Source: Phymatolithon calcareum (lineage: Eukaryota; Rhodophyta; Florideophyceae; Hapalidiales). From it: 64,000 nt of DNA. The DNA lies in NCBI GenBank assembly GCA_977006965.1, contig OZ345383.1, positions 124,001 through 188,000 on the forward strand, written 5' to 3'. Made by a program: the position numbers and the translations under genes. A model generated the notes under the pieces. That model had not been told where the DNA came from and did not search any database. It worked only from the letters and a program-made list of their open reading frames with translations. This document shows, in pieces, positions 34,997 through 47,290 of the stretch (position 1 is the first letter of the stretch; every line of letters starts with the position of its first letter).

Positions 34997-35222
34997 GATT
35001 ATGGGCCTATACGCCTAATCACTGACCAACACGGAAACGTTTGCCTCACACGCCTCCGGGCGACCCAAGCGGCACCCTACGAAGCCCGCACCTAACTACG
35101 AGGAGAGCACCAGCTCTAGAAGTGACGCCCATTCGTCATCGCCCCATTCTCAACCACCATCTTCACCGCAGACGCCCCCTTCCTCTCAACCAACGACACC
35201 GGCGTCCCCATCATCTTCCACT

Positions 35223-37486
35223 ATGACCGACCACCACATCCCAACTCGCCCCTGGCCCACGGACAGCATCGCCACGCTCCGCGCTGACGCCTCTAACCAT
35301 AGTGATTGGAGACTGCGCGTTGAGGCTCTGGTACAAGGTCAACAGGCCAATGATTTGCGCAAGCGTGCGCCTGTTGACGGGAACAAAGTCGAAGCCGCGC
35401 AGGCTGCCCTGCTATAGTCATTCCTCATGCTGACTGTCAGGGCATCGATGCGCCAGGCTATCGCCCCCATGAGCGCCCTCGACGCTTACAAGCACCTTGT
35501 CCAAACCGCTCCTCAGGAGTCCATATACCAGGTCTCTATCGACACGACGGTGAAGCCACTCAACTCGCACTCGTCGACCGCGGCGCCCATCGCCGCCCAT
35601 AGAGACGGCCATGACAAACTCCTCAGCGCTGATGTGGTGCACTATCTTGCCAAGCCCGCCTCGTTCATCGCCGATATTGTCGCCGGACTGCCCAACACCG
35701 CCCATTCCCACCCGATCCGTGAGCTCTACGCGTACCTCCCGGATTCTCACCGCACATACGAGGTTGTTAACCGCCTCATTGCTTCTGTGTTACGCCTTCC
35801 GCACAATCCCCCGCGCAATTTCAATAGCAGGAAGGGCAACCAAAGCGCGGGAGAAAACAGAAGCAAGGTTTGTAACCACTTCGGCGGCCGTCCTAATGAT
35901 CCTACAGTAACGGACTAACGGTGCATGAAGCACCGGATGGACAACCACGTCGAAGGTGATGACATTTCCAAGGCCATCAAGGCGCGCGCCGCTTCGCGCG
36001 CCGGACAGCGCCCCCGTGAACCTGCCACCGTCGCAGCCGCCGCTTCCAACTAGGCGCAAGACCAGGCCTTCATAAAGGCGGTGGCTAACTCTATAGTAAC
36101 TGTGCTCTTTACAGATAGCAACGTAAACTCCGACCAGAACTATCCCATGTCGCCTCTGCTAGACACCGCCGCCGCTAGCCATCACTGCACGAAGGCCAGT
36201 TCCGCTCTGTCGAAAGCGCACTCCGTGAAAATCCCCATTCGCCTAGCCAACGGAGCCACAATGCTTGCAAAGCGCACCGGCAGCATGCTCCTCCACGGAG
36301 CATCTAAATCCATTCGATTATTGAATGCTCTCTTCGTACCCTCGCTTGCACGCGACCTCGTATCGGCAGCGCGCATCGCCGATGACAACGACATACAAAT
36401 CCAAGGACATCGATTCTTCGTCATGCCAAAAACTACCAAGGAGCCTCCCCACGTTGTTGCCTCGGGTACCAGAACAGGAAATGTATACGCATTCGACGTC
36501 CCATGCTCAAGCTCATCTGCAGCACAAGCGCATAAGCCGTCTATATAGTCGAGATTTCGCATACCGCGAGCCCTCAGAAAACTACACGGATCTTTTGCCC
36601 ACCCCACCCTGCCGCCATGCGACGTCTGCTTTCTGCTTTCCCGTCGCTGCGCAGTGAAACCTCCGGAGAAAAAGGAGAGTACACCTGTGCCCCTTGCAAT
36701 GAAGCGAGGTTGACGAGAACCCCGCATCTTTCCTCCACGGACGGAAACGTCTCACCACTGGCAAAAATCAGCACCGACACGGCCGAACCACTGCAACAGT
36801 ACATCAAGGGAAATAGGTACTTTACCTTCGCAGTAGACAAGGCCTCGGGCTTTGTAAAAGCGTTGCCCACACGCACAAAAGCGGCCGCCGGTCGTGAACT
36901 AGTCATCGCTCTACGCAAGCTACAACCTGCTACTGGACGTCCGGTCCTACAAATTCAGTCGGACGGAGCACCAGAGCTCTCAGCCGGTGCACCCCTCTGT
37001 TTCGCCCAACGCACTGGTGCGGTAATAAAAAAAGCAGTCCCGAACAGCCCACAAATGTCGGGCCAGGCTGAGCGCGCCATACGAGTCCTTAAGAACTGCA
37101 TACGCACACAACTTCTCAGTGCCAAGCTGCCGAAGAACCTTTGGGAGTTCGCCCTCTCGGACTGCTCAAGCAAATGGAATGAGATCCCGAAGGCTGGAGC
37201 AAAGCTCTGCCCGACAAAGCTGCTCTTCGGGGTGAAGCAAAACTTGGGCCGGGCAATCCCGTTCGTCGCTTTTGGCTTCATTCTAAGCAAGGCACGCGGA
37301 AAAAACAGCCCAACTCCACGCGGCCTCCTCCGAAGTTACCTTTCGGCGCCCTTCTCTGCTACGTTCGATGTGTATGATCAACGCACAAAGCGACTTGACG
37401 TTTGCCGGTCCGCCGACTTCGCGCCCATCAATCCAAGCAGCGATATGCAGTCTTCCGGACCTCCACGCATGGCACGCGATTCATAA
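35223..37486 (+). pseudogene. copia-1 gag, protease and integrase, degenerate
   Basis: Gag-like text starts at about 35223 (WPTDSIATLRADASNHSDWR) and is cut by stops at 35415 and 35918. A protease-like piece at about 36140 reads LDTAAASHHCT where the family has DSGAS, so the catalytic motif is altered. The integrase core is in frame from 36617 to 37486, with its three acidic residues visible in ISTDTAEPL, IQSDGAPE and MSGQAERAIR. At least three stops or frame changes prevent one polyprotein. Confidence 0.8.
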
Positions 37487-37666
37487 AAGTTCGGGCAACG
37501 TCTCACAGGGGCAGGAAGCACGTCAATTACCGAGACAAACAATACTCGCACGTTCGACGAAACACAGACCGATCTTCCACCCACCCAGGGCACTTAAAAT
37601 TCAACGTAAAAGCGAATAGAAGGCTCGATACCCACCACAACACATACAACAGCACCGACTCCGACC

Positions 37667-39322
37667 TTGCGCACGCACTCAATGCGCTTGCGCCAAAGCA
37701 CTCGTAAGCCTCTGCGATTCCGTCTACCTGTCGACGAAGAGCGTGATATAGCTAGTACAAATGCTGTTCCCGAAGGCCAAACACTGCATCCAGGAGCAGA
37801 AATCACTGCAGCGATGGCCACTCGCACAGTACCCGCCGACCTGCGCTCTATTGTTGAAGCTCTAAGGGGTCCTCATGCAAAAAAACGGGCCGCATCCGAC
37901 GATGTTTTTATCGACCGAAGCATCGCTCTCGGCGCTTGGTTGTTCGTCGACCAGCAGCACAGAGATCGTCCAGTGCAATCGAAATGGACCTACAAGTACA
38001 GGACTACAGTACTGGGCGCGATCGAAAAGCTATCCTCCCGCTGCACCGCGCGGGGCGATCTGATGAAGTCCGGAATTCACTACGACCGAGATAGGACGGC
38101 GGCGCAAACGCCGTCATACACCACTCGGCGCCTTCTATACGCGCATGCCGCACTCAATAATGAGCACATCCGGTTTGTAGATGTCCCCGGCGCATTCCCG
38201 CGCGCGCCAGCCGACGCAAGATTCCTCTTAGTGATGAAGCAGCCGCAACGCTCGGACGGCTCATACACACAGCCTGGAAAGCTCGTCCTCCTCGAACGCG
38301 CGCAGATGGGTTCTCCCGACGGAGGATTTACCTGGGAAAGACATAGGAATGCACAGCTGGTTAAATGGGGCTGGAAAGCGCTTACTGCGGAGCCTTCTGT
38401 CTTTATCTTCAAGGATGGACAAGGTCGCGTTGCGCGCTTGGTAGCAGATACTGACGACTTCCTCCTTGCTTCAGCCTCCGCAACGCTACTCGAAAATCTG
38501 CTCAAGCCCGTGCGCGAGGAGTGGCAGATCACTGAGCGAACTCCATTTTCGCATCATGCCGGCATCGCGGTCAATCGCACATCTGAGGGTGTAGAGCTTA
38601 CCGTCACCAAGCAAATCAACAAACTCTTCACTGAAGCGAGCATGTCGAAATGCAATCACGCATTCCTCCCACATAATCCTAACGCGGTCCTCACAGGAAA
38701 GCATGACGACGAGCAAGCGCCGAATGCGACAGCCGTCAAGGAGTACAAGGGATCCCTTTGTTCGATACGATTCATATCTGACACAGTTGGCTACAAGGTC
38801 GGCTTCATCGCTTCACAATTCGCAAGGTACATGCATTGTCCTACCGACCGCCACGGGCAGGTTTTTAAGCATCTCCTCCGATACCTGGCAGGACGCTGCG
38901 GAATGAGCCTCAAGTATCGACGCACCGCAAGCCCCGACCTCGGAGTCTGCTGCGACAGCGACTGGGCTTCATGTACACAAACGCGCCGCTCACGCACCGG
39001 CATAGAAGTTCGTCATGCTGGTGACCTTATCTACTGGCGTAGCACTTTGCAGAACGCGGTAACACTGTCTCCCACTGAGGCCGAGTACTACGCAGCTGCA
39101 GAGGCGGCGAGAGTTATAATCTGGCGTCAGCAACTCTTCAACGAATGGGAGATCCCTATAAAGCAGTCGCCACCGCTGTTTATTGACAACAAGAGAGCCA
39201 TAGCTATGGTTACGGCCAACGGAGTAACAACAAGGTCGAAACACATCGACATTAGGTTCCACTGCCTCGCCGAGCAAGTTTCATCGTCCTATACACGTGC
39301 CAAGCACTGGACAACTAGCTGA
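37667..39322 (+). pseudogene. copia-1 reverse transcriptase and RNase H
   Basis: This long frame (about 550 codons) covers the RT (DRPVQSKWTYKYR, FVDVPGAFPRA) and RNase H (CCDSDWAS, SPTEAEYYAAAEA, LFIDNKRAI, RSKHIDIRFH) regions. The YVDD box reads DTDD within LVADTDDFLL: both catalytic Asp remain but the Tyr is lost. The frame is not joined to the integrase frame ending at 37486. The text is unusually free of stops compared with gag, so decay looks uneven. Confidence 0.8.
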
Positions 39323-39408
39323 TATGCTAACAAAACCGCTTTGCAAGACTAAATTCAAGCAGAATATTCTTCTCATACGCGGAGATGAGAACAAAGTTTG
39401 AGAGGGAG

Positions 39409-39602
39409 TGTCAGATCCTCACTAGTTTACTCCAAACGCTGCTCATACTGTCGCTCAAGACCAGTCAGATCCTCACTAGTGGGATAGATAGTCGGTAGAT
39501 AGCCATAGTCTGCCCTCTCCAACCACATGTCTGATCGATAACCCACTATAAGTACTACAGCTCTCATCGAAGCAAAGCCCTAGTCATCCTTCAGTGCTAA
39601 CA
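39409..39602 (+). repeat. copia-1 3' LTR with internal partial duplication
   Basis: The TCAGATCCTCACTAGT word occurs at both 39411 and 39464, separated by about 54 bp absent from the 5' LTR and from the solo LTR at 61571. The second copy leads into the normal LTR body. Confidence 0.8.
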
Positions 39603-40427
39603 GCAACAACGGAGTCACCGACGATACAGCAATCTCAAGAGTTCGGAATGCGACGGGATGCATACACAAACTCCGCCAAATAGGCTTGAATGTCAGAGGA
39701 CTCCAGCCCGCCACGCGCTTCAGGAGTTTCAAGTCGTTGATTCTCTCCAAATGGGAGTATGCCATTCACCTGACACTGATCACGAAACGATTACTATCGG
39801 CAATTGAAGCAGCAGAAGGTCTTTTCTACAGATACGTTTTCGGAAAATATGCCGACTATCGAAGAGTGAGGATGCGAGTGCTCTGCCGTCTCGCTAGCCC
39901 ACAGGTAAGGAGAATGCACCAGGCTGAAAGGTTCGCCTTAAGATTGGTAAGACGGAGGAAGTTCCTGGAGCTTTCAGAAGAATACCAGGGAAGAGAAGAT
40001 GATCTAGAAGACTTCTCAAAGGACATTGGGTATCTCGGGGAAGAGGAACACCTTAGAGAAGCTCTGAAACAAGCGGAAGAAGGTATGGTGTCAAAAATCG
40101 ACGTGTAGAAGCAATAAGCAAATTCTGGTCGTTGGAAGAAGAGGGCCGGATAGTTAAATCCAGATTGGCGTACAGAATGACCTATCCGGAGTGCTATATA
40201 TAAGGGACAGAACTGTGCGGTTGAGATGCCTGCGAGTCATTTTGAACAGAGTTCCTTTGTGGAGAAAATCCATTATGTCGAAGTACTTTGGGACTGGTGC
40301 TGTGGTGGAGCTTATCGTTTTATGGTCTATGAAGATGGACCAAGAAACGGAATATGAATGCAAAAGACTTACTCGGGCCCTCACAGGGAGAGAAATTCGG
40401 ATTAAGGAGATATTAGAAGGATCATAG
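39603..40427 (+). pseudogene. LINE-3 post-RT region, degenerate
   Basis: Codons from 39606 continue the interrupted LINE-3 protein: VRNATGCIHKLRQ, then (39686-40108) FKSLILSKWEYAIHLT and the helix-rich C-terminal region. After a stop at about 40106 and a frame change near 40195, codons to 40427 read LRVILNRVPLWRKSIMSKYF and MDQETEYECKRLTRAL with IRIKEILEGS and stop. The region follows the RT thumb in the family and contains no endonuclease. Confidence 0.75.
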
Positions 40428-40522
40428 AGAGATGAGTATGGAAAAAAGCAAGAAGCTGCCCTGTTACTCGAATTGAGGCTTTGGGAGCTTCTAAAATAAA
40501 TCAACATATATCCCCTCCTGGA

Positions 40523-42122
40523 TAGCTCGGTTTTGGCCAATAAGTCATTGATAGCCACAGTTGGTAAAAGGATCTTTTCGCAGAACAGTCCTGCGTACTT
40601 GAACGAGACATCTTTCCAACACTTCAGTGATTGTTTCCTACTCTGATGGTGGGCAAGTCTTTGGCAACTGTAATGGTTTTTATTTATCAGCCCGACAACA
40701 ACCTCGCCGCAGAATAGACTCAGTTGAACGTTGGATCTGAGCCGTTATAATACACGGTGTGCGCTCTTGAAGAACGGTGGACACGCAATAGAGAAAAAAG
40801 GGCGCAGGGTAGAATAGTTGATTGACTCTTGTAAATGTGCTCCCAAATTCTCATATCGAACATGCTCTGATTTCTTTGATTCGACTTTCGCTCCCTTGGG
40901 TTTCTTGTATTCATAATCGGCGTCTTGATCTGTCTTCGCCGACGCTAGGAACATGCTCTAGCGCAATTGTTCTCAGAATTGATTTTCTCCCAAGCGGAGC
41001 GATTCCAAATTCACTCTTGAACAAGTTAGAGGCGTATTCCTATCCAATACAAGGAATTCCTGAGAGGTTGACGTGCTTTTCTGTATAGATTCTCACAGAA
41101 CAACCTTCTTCTTCGACTTCCTAGACTTACTGTCTCTTCCAGGTGCCGCTATTTCGACGGTAACCCTTTAGCGCTTCTTTCAGGGGATTCTCTTCTCTGA
41201 GATACCCAATATCATTTCATATGTGCGCTAAGACCTCTTCTCTTGGCGAAGAAACCCCCATGATGAGCTCAGGACCGTGCAATCTCTTTTCGAGCACAAG
41301 TCTATCTGCCAGATTATTGTCAGCACCCGCTAAGTTCCTGTTCGCAACTTACGTAATATTGAACTCGTCCTACGACATTCAATACTAATCAGGCACCTTG
41401 AAATAACAGAAGTCATCCGAGTGCTTGCTCAGAGTGAAATGCAATATTGTTGATTTACGTGCGTTCAATTGCGTTTCGCTGCTCTGCGCAAAGTGTTTCA
41501 CGGGAAGTCATGCGAAAGTATAGTGAAAATATATAGTACCAGAGCAATAAACACTGACCGCTAAAGGTCCAGGAAGAGATTTGGCATGTCCCCGGCTTGT
41601 ATATCATCAAGACCTCGTGCGTGACCATAGCCGCGCTGTAGAAATATGACGACATTTGTGACCGACTTGTGACTGACACGTCTGCAAGTCTGCGTGGTAT
41701 ATGCGCTGCGCCATATGATGATTACTCGGAACATTCCCGCCGATGAGCACTTCTGGACTCATAGAGCTAGCTAGAAACACTGGAAATGATGTTTTCGATG
41801 ATGTCAAGACCATAGTTGCTTTGACATGGAGAGCCCTTCATCAAGTATTTGTCATCTTTCAGATTGTCAGGACTTCGTTCGCAATCTGAACGTTTCTTGA
41901 GTCTGATTCAGTCAATTCGCGTGACACCGTTGATGACACTTGAGGGTAAGAGGCAAGTTTTGGACTCCCACCAGTTCGTACCGGGCCCACAATGCAAAAC
42001 TAATCTTGGTCCCATGGCACTTTCAAAGCTTCACCAAGCGTTTGTAGATGTTTACAACTTTCAAATAGAAATCTGTTTTCTTCTTCTACAATATGAAAAT
42101 CGCGAGACGCAAGACGAGTCAG
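40523..42122. other. right-arm segment, no intact gene
   Basis: Reverse complement of left-arm 24030-24452, 21990-22045 and 12731-14180. A reverse frame near 40900-40960 reads KTDQDADYEYKKPKGA, and the left arm reads KTDQDTQYECKRPNGA near 24065-24110. Both resemble the LINE-3 C-terminus, so an older LINE relative was present before the duplication. GTCAG at 42118-42122 is the left target duplication of copia-2. Confidence 0.5.
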
Positions 42123-42584
42123 TGTTGATAGAATAAGTTTTTCTGTTCTATCGCGAACTTCAGGCTCAAGGTTTTGTTTTGAGCCTCATCGTGTTTTCTG
42201 ATTACAGAGACACAGGCCGCGTGTCCACTCGGTATTACGGCGCGCGGCTAACGTATCCTTCTACTTACAGGATGACGTGCAAATGCGCCGGCATATGGAG
42301 CGCGAACTTCATGTTAGCTCGCTTGTCACCTGTTGCGCATCTGCTGAAATGTACTTGTGTTAGTTACTGCGCGGAAGTAACCCACGCGTATGTAGCACCT
42401 TTGAAACAGAGTTATCAGCGCCTACTCACTGTTGTAGTATAATGCAGGGTGCTGCTGATACTCGAAGATTCGATTCAGGGCTTTTGTAGGTTTGCTCAGG
42501 ACAGTACAATTAAGAGATAGAGCTTGAGTCTCAATAAAATCGGCACTCAACAACGAAAAACTCAACACATCGGTTACTTTATAC
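42123..42584 (+). repeat. copia-2 5' LTR
   Basis: Begins TGTTGATAGAATAAG and ends TTTATACA; direct repeat of 46770-47232. A short open frame of about 75-87 codons inside the LTR recurs in both copies only because the LTRs are alike. Confidence 0.9.
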
Positions 42585-42628
42585 ATGGTAGCACCGGACT
42601 CCTGAAGTACCCGAACAAACCTTTTATC

Positions 42629-45600
42629 ATGGATATCGTCTGGGAGGATCTACGCCTCTCGAAGTTTCAAGGAAAGCCCAATGAGAACTTTCAGCCGTGG
42701 TCAATTAGAGTCATGTCCTGTTTGGAAGAAAAGAGCTTGCAGACGTCGTGACCGGTCGTGAGGTTGCTCCGTTCGTGGACGAAGGAGAAGATGACGAGGC
42801 CCTTATGGAGGAGCTGACGGCATTCAAGGTGAAGTGTCGCAAGGCCGGAGCTGTCATTGTCACCGCACTGGGCGACAAGTCTCTTGGAGCTATCCAGTCG
42901 GCCTCGATGCCTTCTGAGATGTGTCTCAAGCTATGCGAGCGCTATGCCTCGAGCACAACGTCGAATAAGATTGCTGTTCTCACATCGCTAATGAACAAGC
43001 GCTAGGACGGAAGATCCGAGATCGGTGAGCACCTTTCAGAGCTCGAGAGTATGTTTAACCGCCTCACCGCTATGGGATCTGCGGTTGATGAGTCCATGCA
43101 GTTTGAAATCCTCCTCGTGTCTGTGATGGCCCAGGAGGCATTGAAGAGCACAGTTGCGGTGATCAAAACTGTGGATGCCAAGAGTGCTACATGGAATTTC
43201 GTCTCCTCGCGTCTCATTGAGGAGCAACGCTCACAGAAGATACTGGGCGATGATGCCTTCGCCATAAAGGAAAAATTGGCGATTGCAGGGTGGAGCCGAA
43301 ATAAGTTCCGTGATGTTAAGTGTTTCAAGTGCGACAAAAAAGGCCACATCGCAAAGTATTACCACAGCGGCTACGGGAAGAACAACGCATGGACTGGGAA
43401 GACGACTTCAGCTACTGAGCATCGTAAGCGCCATCAATCAAGCACGCGAAGTGCAGTTGCCCGTGCACTGCAAACAACCGATCGACACTGCAATAGTTGC
43501 GTCTCTATCGGACACGCCTCGAGCCCGTGTGGGTAACTCGATGATGGCATTGATGGTGCGAATTAAAACACGCAAAAGCTGGCGACGTCGCGCGTCATGA
43601 TGAAACGCTCGCTACGGAAAACTACTGGCAAAGGTCAGGACATGCGGAAATTCGTTATCGACTCTGGGGCGAGTGATCATATCGCCAATTAGGAAACCAT
43701 GTTCTCATCTGTACGAAAAATAGACCCTGTGAGAATTCAGCTTGCGGATGACAGAGAATTCGACGCTACGACGGCCGGCGTTGCGGATATATACATGAAG
43801 AACTTCGACCAAGATGAGATCACCCTGGACATTGGTAATTGCCTAAGCTTACAAAACGTTTTTTCGTTCCGAATGTTGGCATATCAATGATCTCATGCTC
43901 TCGCCTCGATAAGGCTGGTTTGACTACCATTTTTGGGCATGGAATGTGTATCAGTAGCGACCGCAAAAAGGACAACGACATTGTTGGCTACGCGGTTCAA
44001 AGGATTGATGAAAATCTATTCGAGATTGCTGGCGAGGCGATACCTAACGCAGGTGATAACTAAGTTAGGGCTGGCCTCGCAAGACCCTCCCTTCACGAAC
44101 CATACCACCTTGGTGTTGACCTTTGGCACCGCAGAATGGGTCTTATTTCGAAATCGAGCATCCGGAGTATGAGTAAGAAGGCAGTTGTCGGAATAGACCT
44201 CTCAATCGTGCCGAACAATAGCGATTGCGTGACATGTGCCACTGCTAAAAACACCAAATCGGCAAGAAATGGCAAGCTTATCAAGAACGAGCGCCCACAT
44301 GTGATACATCTGGATATATGCGGGACTTTTCGACCGCAGACATAATCGAAAGCCATTCATGTCATCTCTTTCATGGTTGAGCACTCCCGATTTGCACAAG
44401 TAAGCTTGATTCGTGCGAAGAGCGAATCCTTGAGAAAATTTCTAGACTTCTTAGCGTGGCTAGAAAGAGACACTGGCGTACCCGTCCGCCGACTTCACTC
44501 TGATAAAGCGTGCGAGTTTTCGATGACTACTTGACCCATAAGGGGATATCTCACACCTATTCAAGCGCGTATACTCCGCAGTCTAACGAATTTTCCGGAC
44601 GATTCAATCGAATTGTGCTCGACAAGACTCGAGCCAATCTTCTCGAGTCGGGACTATGCGCCCAATTTTGGGGCGAAACTTTGCTACATGCTAATCGCCT
44701 GCAAAAACGTCACTGCATCCTCTGTGCTGTCCGGAATCACTCCACACGAAGTGCACTACGGCGAGAAGCCGGGTGTATCGAGAATTCGCGTTTCTGGCTG
44801 CCTTGCATTCGTCCATGTACCGAAGGATAAAAGGGCTTCAAAGTTGGCAAGGAGGGGACGCGAGTACGTTTTACTATCAAGCGGTGATGGAATGTTTAAG
44901 CTTTATGACCTCCTCAGCAAGACAGCTACGGAAACCAAGCACGTCCCCGTTGACGAGACTGTATTTCCCGGTAGAGCAAGCGGACAATCTAGCAATTTAA
45001 TGCTCACACTATTCAGAGGTGATAAAGAAAACTCAATTCACACTGATGATTTATCTCAGACCCCTCTCAGTGAAGAAGGCGCGATTTTTAACTCTGATGA
45101 AATCGCGGATGAGCAAGATGCCACTATCGCGGGGCCCGAGATGCGAGTTGGTCCGATTCCCGACCATGACGACTTGGAAAGCTACCAACGCTATCCCACA
45201 CGTGAGTGCCGCGCGCCCGAGAGGTATGGTGCTAATGTCGCTCGTTCCCTCCACGACCGCGACAAGCCCACAGTGAAAAGTGGTATGAGCTCAAATGAGC
45301 GATTACAGTGGCAGCAAGCAATCGACAGGGAGCTCGAAGCGTTGGTTGACCAGAAAACATGGACTCTGGTACCGAGGCCTGCGGATGTACAGGTGATCTA
45401 TTGCAAATTCGTCTTGAAAAAGAAGTACAACGCTGACGGACCTCTTCACTGCTAGAAAGCCCGCCTGGTTATTTGTGGAAACCAGGATAGCTTCGACTGG
45501 GAAGACACGTTTGCGCCGGTTGTGGACATTACTTTGGTTCGTGTGTTTCTCACCGTTGCCGCCCAAACCGTCGGGGAAGGTGACCAGGCGGACTTCAGTA

Positions 45601-46783
45601 ACGCTTTGCCGCCCGAAGTTCTTCACCGACGGAAACAAAGATCATATTTGCCTGCTTTTGAAAAGTTTGTACGGGCTAAAGGAAGCCCCGCGTATTTGGT
45701 TCGAGCTACTATCCATGCATTTGGAGGAAATGGGTTTGAAGAGAATGCAAAACGCGCCCTGCTTTTTTACCGGCAATGGCATTGCTTTCTTTGCTACGTT
45801 GTCGATCTTCTTGTCATGGGTCAGTCAAGGTCTCGAGTCTCTGCGATAAAAAGAGAACTTGCTGGTCGTCTACCTGCTAAGGATCTTGGGCCGGTCATCG
45901 ACTTCCTCGGCATGAAGATTAGGCGCCAGACTGGCACGGTCACGTTGCAGCAAAAGAAGAAGGTTGATGGAATTCTTTCTGAAATGGGAATGGGCAATGC
46001 TCGCTCTTCACCCTTTCCCATGGACACCTTTATCGACTAAAGCTCTCGAGACGGGTCGCCTGTCGATGACGCGTTCTCATATCACCAAGTGATCGGCAGA
46101 GTGCTGTACCTATCCACTCAAACAAGGCCCGATTTGTCCGTATCGGTCAGTGTGCTCGCTCTCCATGTTGACTTACCAACCTCAAAGCACCGAGATGGAA
46201 TTCTAAAAATGCTTCAGTGTCTGCAAGGCAGCCGAAACATTGGTCTTGAATTGACTCCTGGCAAATCCGATCAGCTCACAGCTCATGTAGATGCGAACTG
46301 GGGAGAGAACCCGGAATTGGAAAAAGGTCCCAGTCCAGAATTATGTTGTTCTAGGGAAATGCAATGATATATTTTTCAAGCACGTTGCAAAAATGCGTAA
46401 CCCTCAGCTCAACCGAAGCTGAATACATGGTCTTGTCTGAGGCCACGAAGATCATCATCTTGTTGCGTCGCGTTTTGGTTGAGCTCGGCATTCCGCAGAA
46501 GACTACAGTTGTTTATGAGGAAAATAGTGGCGCAGTTCTTTGGGCTAATGGTCTAGAAGAAGTTGACTTCAAACGTTGTAAGGACATCGACATCCGTTAT
46601 CATCACATTTGCGAAAAGGTTGCGGACGGATCTATTACTATCGAGAAGGTACCTACTGCGAAGATGAAGGCGAATTTTCTATCAAAGCCATTGGGGACAA
46701 AGCAATTTGTTTCAGTTCTTTCTTCAGTCGGGGTCGTCGACATCGAAGGGGAAAGTCCGCAAGAAGGGGTGTTGATGGAATAA
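42629..46783 (+). pseudogene. copia-2 gag-pol, inactivated
   Basis: Gag starts at 42629 (MDIVWEDLRLSKFQGKPNEN) and shifts frame near 42740. Its zinc knuckle, about 43321-43365, reads CFKCDKKGHIAKYY, with the last Cys replaced by Tyr. The protease keeps DSGASDH (about 43660) but meets a stop at once. Integrase pieces lie at 44100-44530 and 44510-44830, then RT at 44613-45455 and 45522-46040 with the catalytic box YVVD in place of YVDD. RNase H is at 46089-46783 (SSTEAEYMVLSEA, CKDIDIRYHHICEKV). At least seven stops or frame changes are present, many more than the LTR divergence would suggest. Confidence 0.88.
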
Positions 46784-47232
46784 GTTTTTCTGTTCTATCG
46801 CGAACTTCAGGCTCAAGGTTTTGTTTTGAGCCTCATCGTGTTTTCTGATTAAAGAGACACAGGCCGCGTGTCCACTCGGTATTACTGCGCGCGGCTAACG
46901 TATCCTTCTACTTACAGGATGACGTGCAAATGCGCCGGCATATGGAGCGCGAACTTCATGTTAGCTCGCTTGTCACCTGTTGCGCATCTGCTGAAATGTA
47001 CTTGTGTTAGTTACTGCGCGGAAGTAACCCACGCGTATATAGCACCTTTGAAACAGAGTTATCAGCGCCTACTCACTGTTGTAGTATAATGCAGGGTGCT
47101 GCTGATACTCGAAGATTCGATTCAGGGCTTTTGTAGGTTTGCTCAGGACAGTACAAATAAGAGATAGAGCTTGAGTCTCAATAAAATCGGCACTCAACAA
47201 CGAAAACCTCAACCTATCGGTTACTTTCTACA
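46770..47232 (+). repeat. copia-2 3' LTR
   Basis: Partner of 42123-42584. It overlaps the last codons of the RNase H frame and ends TTTCTACA directly before GTCAG. Confidence 0.9.
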
Positions 47233-47290
47233 GTCAGTATATGAACAATGCAAGAAAATACCAATCCGTGACTTCTTTCTCCTATCTATA

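Larger units (their letters stand above)
34857..39602 (+). mobile_element. Ty1/copia retrotransposon copia-1
   Basis: Short LTRs (34857-34996, about 140 bp; 39409-39602, about 194 bp) begin TGTCAGATCC and end in a TAACA-like word. The flanks ACAAC and GCAAC match at four of five bases. The polypurine run GAGAGGGAG precedes the 3' LTR. The order protease-like, integrase, reverse transcriptase, RNase H is the copia order. The 3' LTR carries an extra piece of about 54 bp in which its first bases are repeated. It sits inside a LINE-3 coding region. Confidence 0.87.
34806..40513 (+). mobile_element. LINE-3 copy interrupted by copia-1
   Basis: A 5'-truncated LINE-3 lies between CCTCCTGGA repeats at 34797-34805 and 40514-40522. 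Its coding text runs up to the copia-1 site (CRLSYLGISINN, ending 34856) and resumes on the far side (NNGVTDDTAISRVRN from about 39606). The tail ends with the family hairpin and TTCTAAAATAAATCAAC at about 40490-40510. About 960 bp belong to the LINE itself. Confidence 0.8.
42123..47232 (+). mobile_element. Ty1/copia retrotransposon copia-2
   Basis: The 5110-bp element has LTRs of 462 and 463 bp (42123-42584; 46770-47232) with about nine differences, about 2%. The target duplication GTCAG is perfect (42118-42122; 47233-47237), and the empty site survives in the other arm at 12731-12735. The primer site TGGTAGCACCGG follows the 5' LTR (42585-42596) and the purine tract AAGAAGGGG precedes the 3' LTR. 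Structure is complete but the coding region is broken. Confidence 0.92.

Noticed and set aside
42179-42442. An 87-codon frame that recurs at 46868-47089, seemingly a conserved small protein
   Set aside because: It lies wholly within the copia-2 LTRs, so the repetition reflects the LTR copies, not selection on a protein.
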